The notes beneath the pieces were generated by a model that saw only the letters and a list, made by a program, of their open reading frames with translations, searched no databases and was not told where the DNA came from. DNA of 64,000 nt from Siderastrea radians. Taxonomy: Eukaryota; Cnidaria; Anthozoa; Scleractinia; Rhizangiidae. This document shows positions 56,640-64,000 of this stretch, piece after piece. Position numbers and translations under genes: made by a program. Location of the stretch: contig OZ024896.1 of the NCBI GenBank assembly GCA_964017195.1, positions 2,291,987 through 2,355,986 on the forward strand, read 5' to 3'. The stretch's first letter is position 1. Each line of letters opens with the position of its first letter.

Positions 56640-58068
56640 TTCCCTGCTAGCAGAGGCCCCTTTTCCTTTGTATTCGCTGAGCTGACGGGCGGGACGAAAA
56701 GGGACCTCTGCCATGGGTCGAAATGAACTGTGTTGAGCATGCCCCACGGTTACTTAGCGACCAAACGTCAGGTGATGCTTTTAGCACGTGATCAGCTGAC
56801 GACTCTCACCTTTCTCAACTGGCGCGCCAAAAAACACCTGCGCAGTTTTGTTGTCGTGAATGGCAAGTTCACCACAAACTCCCCTGAAAAAAGTAGACTG
56901 ATCGTCTAGAGATAGTTGTTGTCTAATCTGTTATCTGGACAAGGAAGCTTTTCTAAAATGACCACAACTCCAGGAATCAAAGCGAATTCAACCCATTGAA
57001 GGCCGCGTGTTTTATGATCGCTTCACTAAAGTAGCAGTTGGTAATAAATAGATAAACAACCCCACGTGCAGTACGAAAGGACAATTTATAGGTTCGAAAA
57101 AACAACATTCACTAACTTTTAAATAAAATACACCAGTTGTTAATTAAGAATTAGCCAAAAATAGAAACTCAAAGTCAAAATTTTAAACATTTCCGCAAGT
57201 GATTTCTCATATTGTCTCGCGCGTGAAATCAAACCACAACAGAGCATTTGTGACTGTTTAGGTCAGATAACTACTTTTCGAAATTTTATGAATGAAGGTA
57301 CACAGAAGAAGAGACAGTAAGCTTTTCTAAATAATACATTTATTGAAACACCTTTATTTGTTTCTGAAGACCAAACAAATTCAATTCAATTCTTTCTTCG
57401 AGAGAAGCTACGCGGAAGCAATTTCGCTCGATGTGCAAGCTATTTTGAAGAGCATTTGGTGATGCGAATTATTTAAAACTTTTACGAAAACTGTAAGGAA
57501 TATGAAGAATCCCTCAATTAAAAAGCCATTTCGATACAAATTTACAATCAAACGTGTAATTTACTCTACTGTAGACTCGTAGAAGTGCTGGAGCATTTCA
57601 CAGAAAGTCCACCGCTCGAAAAATCTTTCGAGATGGAAGATTGTCCTTCGCCTTGACTTTTCTTTGCTCTAAAAGCTCTAAATTCCATTGCTTAACTTGT
57701 CGAGTGTTCCTTAGAGCTTCTTCTTTCGATTTTTTATCTTTCCGTCGTCCATGTTTTGTTAAAACAAAAACGATAAAAAAGTAAACGTTGTAACTCTTCA
57801 CGAGTTTAGTTCCGGCTTTCCAGGACGGCATGTCACCATGCGGGCTCACTAAATGACAGCGGAATAACTGTAAAGGAATGCGCGAGATACAGTGGGCTCA
57901 AGTCACAGCCAGCAAACAATACAGGGAGCACGCGTTTCGGAAACCGCCGTCCACGACCATGGACGGCGGTTGAATCAAAGCGAGTTTCGACCCAGGGCAG
58001 AGGTCCCTTTTCCTCCTGGCCGTCAGCTCAGCGAATACAAAGGAAAAGGGGCCTCTGCTAGCAGCGAA
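56640..58068. mobile_element. Inverted-repeat element with 9-bp target duplication in the right arm (MULE-like)
   Basis: TTCCCTGCTAGCAGAGGCCC (56640) and the reverse complement of the end at 58068 (TTCGCTGCTAGCAGAGGCCC) match over about 80-90 bp. CCAGTTGTC flanks both ends (56631-56639, 58069-58077). A short minus frame at 57598-57849 is unrecognised. Probably non-autonomous. Confidence 0.8.
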
Positions 58069-60816
58069 CCAGTTGTCGACATATAGGCTGATGATATACA
58101 CGGTTGATATACACGGTAAGTAAATATAGTATGTGTATAGAAAATTTTGTAAAGAACGGCGACGTTTACAAAGCCATATTTATCTCTAGAGACTATTAAC
58201 ATTGGTCATCCTGCAAGGTTTGCAGGGCTATAAATATGTGTTTTGAAACGGAGAGAAGCCACGAGGCACTTAGATTCAACAGTTGCAACCATTGAAATAA
58301 ATCGGTGAATGTCGAGATCTATGTCCCTGTATACTTTCGCCTTTTCATCGCTTGAGTTTCTGACTTTCTGCATTACATATTCACGCCCTCGACAAATTGT
58401 AGCTCATTTTAGTTAACGTGACAGGCGCGGTGTGTCAAAATACCATCGTTTACCATGACAAACCACGATAATTTATTGCTCCGGTATATGCGCTGGGGAG
58501 CATAACGGTAGGTTATTTATTTTACATTCGATGATTATAGAATAAAATTATTTTTCAAACATGAAATAGCGTGTTTTGAGGTTTATTGCCGCTTCTATTT
58601 AAAGTTTTTCTTTCGAAAATGCAGCGTAATTTTAAAGAACTTCAAACACAAAATCGAACACTAAGTGACTGTCACTCCAAAATAGCCTTTACGGTTAAAT
58701 TTCCCAAAAGCGCAGTTTTTGCGGGTCGCCAGAACAAAATTCAGAATAACTAAAAGAAAGGTTCAGCTTTCATGTGGACTCGGTTTTATGGCTGAAATGT
58801 TTATGCCAGACAGCATTTGACTACGTCGAAGTTTGCTAATATTTTCTACCTCGTTTAGGTGGTCGAAATGGGAATGTTGTGGAAAACCAGATCTTTTGTT
58901 CGACGAAACATTTGTAATGAAGTTTTACCTTAAACGAAACTTTAAAAGTTGTTTAACAAGCTGTGTAAATGGCATCTTAAGACGAGCAATAGTGCGACTA
59001 CACGACTATGTTGAAAATGCCCTAAATTCCATCGGTCACGAACGCTTCCTCGACTTTTCTAATTTCTAAGAAAAATGAAGCGAAATCGAACCTTTTAATG
59101 TTATTTTCGAAAATAAGTCACTAAATGGGTTCTTTTGGTAAAATGAAAAGAAATTCGAAATTTTGGTCCTGTCGCCAGATTCTCGATATTTACAGAGACC
59201 CGCTCTTAATTACATCATATTCTACATGTCAAACACGAAAAACAAAAATAAATTCCCGCCTCGTTCGATAATTTCTAATGTTGCAACCTCGTCGCCAAGG
59301 ACTTCTCGGTTATTAACGTAACATGGCGGCGGCTAGGCAAAGATCCTGGCACACAGCAGATCGAGTAACCAAAAATGGCAGCTATGTTCGTGCTTAATTC
59401 AAAATCGCAGATAAGGCGAGAGTGAAAAGATATGGGTACGAGATAACGGCTGAGGAGAAAATATACAAAACGTCGGAAAAGGTTGGAGTTTTTGTTCAAG
59501 CCTAGCGTTATTCTCAGACACTCGATTGACCTGGGACCGTCCGAGAATAAGGCTAGTCTACGCCATGAGTAAAAAAGCAATAAAACAATCCCCCCTGAAA
59601 ACAAACAAACAAATAAATAAACACGTTCTACATGTGAGAGCATCAGAGCAAAAAATGTTAAAAATATTGAAAAATGCATGGACTCAACTAAAAGTTTTAT
59701 TTCCAATTTCTCTCTCTAAATTTTCTTTTGCATTTCTATAATTACCTTATTTACACTTAAACTAACAGGTTGAACAGAGATGTTCGTCGCTGTTGATACG
59801 TGACACTTATGAAATTAAACTAACAAACTAAAGTAAAACGGAAAAATGGGGGGTAAATTAGTGAAAAGGGTCATTTTGTGAAAATCCAGAACAGTTCTGG
59901 GCTCCGTTCGTGTCACTAAATCTCACTTTAAACTCGGTTGTGCGGTTGTAAACTAGTTCAAGTAAAAAAAAAACAGACTAATAAAACAAACAAAAAAGTT
60001 CCACACGAGCGAGCATTAGAGCAGATAATATTAAAAAGATTGAAAATGTATGGAGTTACTAAAGGTCTTGTTTACAATTTCTCTCTTTCAATTTTCTTTT
60101 GCATTTGTATAAGAACCTATTTATTTACACTTATTGATACCTGTCAATTAATTTACCCTCAAAAGCTTTTGGTTCAATTTGTTTGCTCTCGGACAGCTTG
60201 CAGATCGTAAGGCTTAAGAATGTCCTTGCTAACTGTTAATGCACATCCTCAGATGATACACACAGTGAATGCGCATGTTGAACTCATTCATCGAGCACGC
60301 GCCGAGTAAGAATTGTAGACAAAAATTGGGCCAGTGTAATAAGAAATGCAATACATTCCTTTCATAAACGATTCTCAAAAATTTCTTAGGAAAATGATCA
60401 AAATCTCCATGTTAGGAGTTTGAATGTATTTATGTTTGTTTACTTGCGCGCTACTTTAATTTAATTTAATTTAGTAAACTACAAATGGTGACATAAGTTG
60501 GAAATATTAGAGTAATAAAAGTAATCTAAGATATTCGAAGACAAGAACGCTAGGAAGAGAGGAATATTAGAAGATTTTCACGCAAAATTCCTTGAGAAAA
60601 ATTACCCAATGTTGTTAACGTCAAGAAATGCGTGCATTTGAAACAGATCAGTTTCAACATATCTTTTGAGGTTAACAACGCAGTTTATCTGTATTTAAAA
60701 AAATATACATCTGAACTTTTCTAATTAAAATGTTGCAGCTAATAGAGAACCAATCATTAGTCTTATTTGTGTATGAAGACGGGTCTGGCATTAAGTTTGT
60801 CCACATAACTGACTAT

Positions 60817-60897
60817 TCAGCAATTTGAAAAATTGGAATAGGCGTTAAAAGAATCCAGGTAAGCTAGGATTGCCTTGTAGCAGAACATGTATTGCTC
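60817..60897 (-). CDS. Gene B terminal exon
   Basis: 81 bp after a TATTTTCAG acceptor, encoding EQYMFCYKAILAYL, DSFNAYSNFSNC and TGA. It matches the usual PTP end (QYeFCYk-v-eYl-sF-xY-xNf). No canonical AATAAA was seen close downstream; CAAATAAG occurs about 50 bases on. Confidence 0.9.
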   Translation of the reverse strand, partial: EQYMFCYKAILAYLDSFNAYSNFSNC

Positions 60898-63800
60898 CTG
60901 AAAATATAATAAAAGCATATAAGCAAAAAATCAAGGTTTAAATGACAACGTATCACTGTAGGATCTTTGTAACTAAAAGTGCTAGGTACCAATGGGAACG
61001 TAATAGTGCCCCAGCAAGGACCCAAATTAAAACTGTAGGTTCTTAAGATTACAACTGCCCAAAGCCTCTTCACATTTAGTGCCCAGAACCTTGTCAGAAC
61101 TTCAAAAAGTTGTGGATTGAACGACAGCCAAGAGCATTGGTGTATGAATAAAAAAAAAAAAAAAAACGCTTAAGCACTCACAAAAATTGCGTGCAGACTG
61201 ATGCCCGTGCTCGATTGAGTGCCCTTTATAAAAGAATGCCACTGTTTACCTTAGTGCCGTCCGGCCGCTGTAGTTTAGATCCGTTACAAAATTTCTAAGG
61301 ATTGGCAATGTATACACAGTCAACTTTGGTTATAACGAACTCCGTGAGCACCAGGATTCATTGGCAAACCCCTATTCATTTCTAAAGCGGCGAATGGGCA
61401 CTTACTCCAGATAAGAAGAAAAAATTAATGTACCAGTCAAACAGAGACCATTGTTGCGTATTTTATTACCTTAAGCACGCTTTTAAAAACAAAATAGTGT
61501 TGAGTATCTTACCGCGTTAGCCACGGCTCCTGGTCTTTTGACTCGAATCAGTTTTGTTGTCTGAAACACATCAACAGTGTGCTCGGTCTTAACTCGCTCA
61601 ATCGCAGACATTATGGTGGAAACCGTGCCACTGCGGCCCACACCGTCACTGTAGAAGAAAATAACACCCATATAATAACTAAAAACAACATAAAAGTAGA
61701 AAAATCCAATGATATTGATTGTTTTATGCTTTGGAATGGTGCTACCTAGGTACCTGAATACAGTTCGCTACTCTTTTGTTTCAGGGCCAAAAGATATACT
61801 GAGATGTGGCCTCCTTCATAGCGACCTTCTTTAATGCTGAACTTGTCAAGCGGTTTTGCTTAAAACAAATATATCTTTACCCTTCTGACTGACAGGTGTT
61901 GGTGAAGGCAATAAAAAATAAGCCGAGTTTAGTCTCTGGTCATAAATAGTGAGATTGAATAACAGGACAGCTAGGAATGATGTCCTTGGGTGACCTTCGT
62001 GACAGCTAATTAGGCATGCATTTTGATGCAAGATTCTAGGGTTTCTTTACCTCTGCTCATAATTAGCTGTCTTAGTGGTCACATAAGCACATTTATCCGA
62101 CCTCTTCTGTCGGATGTTCGGGAGCCTCTATTCAATGATCTCGACTGTTCTCCGAAATATTCAGTAGAAGGAGAAGCTAACTATGAAACTATGAATCTAA
62201 GAGATAACGGTACCTGCACTGAAAAACAATGACGCCATTTCCGGTTTGTTGCTGAGACTTCTGTACAGCAGTTAACAGCTCTAGTATTTCCTGGGGATCT
62301 GGGCACGAGTTAGGATCAGTCCATCCAGTGAACTGTAAGTGCTGAACAGTTGATTTCTTCTCGGGAGGCTGTGTGTGGTGAACAATCATAATGAACGTAA
62401 GAACATTATAAAAACTACTGCTACATATCCAGCAAGGAGGTTACCATAGACAGTTTAAGAGGCTGCACGACCTCTATACTGTAAAACTTATTTCAATACG
62501 CCAGTTCCGCCCCTGATTAATACTTCACTTCCAAGATCTTTTTAGTTCAAAACAGGAGGGAATGTAGTGGAGGAGGAGGATGGGGGGAGGGGGGGGGGGG
62601 GTTGGGTGGGTCACCTTTCGGCCTAGTAGACCAAGTTTACACTTTTTACACTAACCGTTTTGGTGATCACGAAAGATTATTTAAATGGTTGGAAAAGCAT
62701 TAGCAGTGAGCCAAAATTTGATACTTTCTCTTAGTTTAATAATTTGTGCACTTCTCATGGACTCTTGAAGCTATCAAGAAATAAAAATTATACCTTTGCA
62801 TCCAATACGCTGAACTTCCTGGTCGTGACGTTGCTTGTACTTGTTTCTGACAGCATCTCTAAAGTGACTTTACCGTACCTGACAGTACCTTTAGATGGCC
62901 AGTATTGTGGGTAACTCTGCAATGTTATAAGGCAGATACCAGTTAACAACTTGGCAGAGAAATGACGCAACAGTTAACTTGTAGAAGAAAATTAAAAGCG
63001 GTTATTCATCCGTGGTAATTGTATGTAACTCCTGTACTAAATGACGAATGTCTGCGTTCTTTCTGTGTTCTGTGGTTAGTGTCAGAACTCTTCATATTAA
63101 AAGTTAAAGGGACCTTGGGGAAATGCATCGGTCTACCACTACAGAGTTACAAATGCAATAAGCAGAACGGAACAAGCCTAGGTAGATACGTAACAGGCCG
63201 GGTGTTTACTGGCCAGCCCAAAACATTCACGATGTCCTCTTGACCATTTCAACCAACTATCCAATTGTAGGAGGTTACAGAGAGGGCCGAAGGTATACCA
63301 TTACATTCTTACCATTCTTAGCAACTGGACATAAAATAAATATTCGGTAAAATGCAATCTACCTCTTTTCCTTCTTTTGAGTTGTTCAGCATCACCACTG
63401 TGCCGATATCATATTGCGATACCATGTTCCAGAAGTCTTCAATAGTGTTGTTTAATGGCGCTTGGGTTAGGATGTAGGCGTTACGTTTAATGTAGTCCTG
63501 TTAGAAGGTGAAAATATATATGAAATACCGTGGCATCGCTAACATAATTTACAATTTTAACCACTAAAAGGGTTAAAGCACGATAAGGTGAAATATTTGA
63601 ATTGTTAGTGGGGATAGAAATTCGGTAAGGGACCAGTCATTATTCTGAGGTGCGGGAGGGCTGGTGTAAGTAGTGGGAGGGTCGATGATTTTTATGCAGG
63701 GAAAAAAAAGGGGGCGGGGGCACATAAATTTATGTACACGTATTAGGGAGCTTTTTTATATTCAGGGGGTAAGGGGAGAGGGTCAGCAAAAAATCTGCTT

Positions 63801-64000
63801 CGCAAAGGGGAAGGTCAGGAGAATTTGAACATGGCCTCCCTCCATTTGCACCAGCCCTCCCTCCCTCTAAATAATGACCCGTCCCTAATCAATAGATAAA
63901 GAGCACGAAAGAAAAAAATTTAGTATTATGCTCTTCCTTAACAAAAAACATGGTATTGTATGTTTATGTACTTACGTCAACAAAAGAAGCGTTGATGTAA
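60817..64000 (-). CDS. Gene B: receptor protein tyrosine phosphatase, 3' end (D2), partial
   Basis: Six exons in transcription order: from beyond 64000 to 63976, 63497-63363, 62916-62794, 62368-62214, 61648-61513 and 60897-60817. The frame is open throughout with GT-AG junctions and a natural TGA. It encodes the D2 domain from YINASFVD to the C-terminal helix. D2 shows W-T-D in place of WPD and FQC-S-D-G-V-G-R-S-G in place of HC, so it should be a regulatory pseudophosphatase domain. It is the close paralogue of gene A without its nonsense codons, so it is the probable functional member. The upstream D1, membrane and ectodomain exons lie outside the window. Confidence 0.88.
61513..61648 (-). 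CDS. Gene B exon: D2 signature motif, intact frame
   Basis: 136 bp encoding C-S-D-G-V-G-R-S-G, IMSAIERVKTEH, VFQTTKLIRVKRPGAVANA. It has CTG at the site of the gene A TAG. Splice sites CTACAG and GTAAGA. Confidence 0.92.
62214..62368 (-). CDS. Gene B exon: D2 degenerate WPD loop
   Basis: 155 bp (one codon longer than in gene A: AVQKSQQQ). Encodes QFTGWTDPNSCPD and VIVFQC, ending inside a Ser codon. Confidence 0.9.
62794..62916 (-). CDS. Gene B exon: D2 QYWPS
   Basis: 123 bp, phase 0-0, encoding SYPQYWPSKGTVRYGK and VTLEMLSETSTSN. Three to four residues differ from the gene A copy. Confidence 0.9.
63363..63497 (-). CDS. Gene B exon: D2 YILTQAPL/DFWNM
   Basis: 135 bp, phase 0-0, encoding DYIKRNAYILTQAPL, NTIEDFWNMVSQYD and VVMLNNSKEGKE. 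Splice sites CTAACAG and GTAGAT. Four residues differ from gene A (N>Y, D>N, A>V and H>Y, reading A to B). Confidence 0.9.
63976..64000 (-). CDS. Gene B partial exon: D2 YINASFVD
   Basis: Only the 3' 25 bases are inside the window, ending GTTGAC|GTAAGT. Same as gene A exon 26924-26994. Confidence 0.85.

Larger units (their letters stand above)
52285..59205. mobile_element. Large palindromic (fold-back) complex with nested insertions
   Basis: Outer arms: 52285-53185 is the inverted copy of 58355-59205, 54945-55085 of 58195-58345, and 55300-55630 of 56280-56620. The arms are therefore about 1.4 kb once later insertions are removed, separated by about 650 bp at 55630-56280. The left arm is split by a TA-flanked element (53218-54930) and the right arm by a 9-bp-flanked element (56640-58068). 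No transposase was identified. Arms share frames such as RNFKELQTQNRTLSDCH, but these are short. Confidence 0.75.
59270..64000. repeat. Segmental duplication, copy B (3' part of gene B and downstream flank)
   Basis: Colinear with 19900-26965. It lacks the two insertions of copy A and has a single TTAA at 60214-60217. It is separated from its left continuation (about 51990-52080) by the palindromic complex. Confidence 0.9.

Overview
This is an AT-rich animal nuclear DNA window with intron-rich genes, dense short DNA transposons, SINE-like and non-LTR fragments and microsatellites. There are no bacterial operons, rRNA or CRISPR arrays. The combination of discoidin (F5/8C) and F-type lectin exons, receptor tyrosine phosphatase (RPTP) exons and many fold-back elements suggests a cnidarian, most likely a coral or sea anemone. 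That assignment is inference; no species-diagnostic gene is present. All recognisable protein-coding exons lie on the minus strand, so transcription runs from high to low coordinates. Three tandem, related gene pieces are present, named here in transcription order.  Gene B (60.8 to >64.0 kb) is the 3' end of an RPTP: six exons covering most of the second phosphatase domain (D2), a natural stop codon and no visible lesion. It runs off the right edge.  Gene A (23.8 to 49.8 kb) is a second RPTP. Twenty exons encode a membrane-proximal linker, a transmembrane helix, a juxtamembrane segment with five Tyr-x-Asn motifs, phosphatase domain D1 with intact WPD and HC(X5)R signatures, and D2. It carries four lesions: a 1-base insertion in the linker exon, an AA instead of AG acceptor in D1, a TAG in the penultimate exon and a TAA in the last exon. 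I found no signal peptide or lectin ectodomain upstream of it. It is probably a decaying, 5'-incomplete paralogue.  Gene C (<1 to 15.94 kb) starts with a signal-peptide exon at 15.9 kb and encodes F5/8C, F-type lectin, F-type lectin, F5/8C in phase-consistent exons, then leaves the left edge. By analogy with gene A it is probably the ectodomain of another RPTP, but its membrane and phosphatase exons are not in the window.  Genes A and B share a segmental duplication: about 19.9-27.0 kb matches about 59.3-64.0 kb, plus a short stretch near 51.9-52.1 kb. Copy A contains two later insertions whose empty sites can be read in copy B. One is flanked by TTAA (20571-22045) and the other is a fold-back element (about 22.19-23.6 kb). 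Copy B is interrupted by a palindromic complex at about 52.3-59.2 kb, in whose arms two further terminal-inverted-repeat elements are nested: one with TA target duplications (53218-54930) and one with a 9-bp duplication (56640-58068).  Between genes A and C is a TAA-flanked element (16204-19862) that hosts another 9-bp-duplication element (16884-18762). The 15-kb intron of gene A after the transmembrane exon holds a roughly 4-kb inverted-repeat element, a palindromic pair of tRNA-like sequences, a TAA-flanked 1.6-kb element, a 4 x about 92-bp array and a 5 x 202-bp array. It also holds weak traces of other, probably transposon-derived, coding exons. Intron 1 of gene C is likewise repeat-filled.
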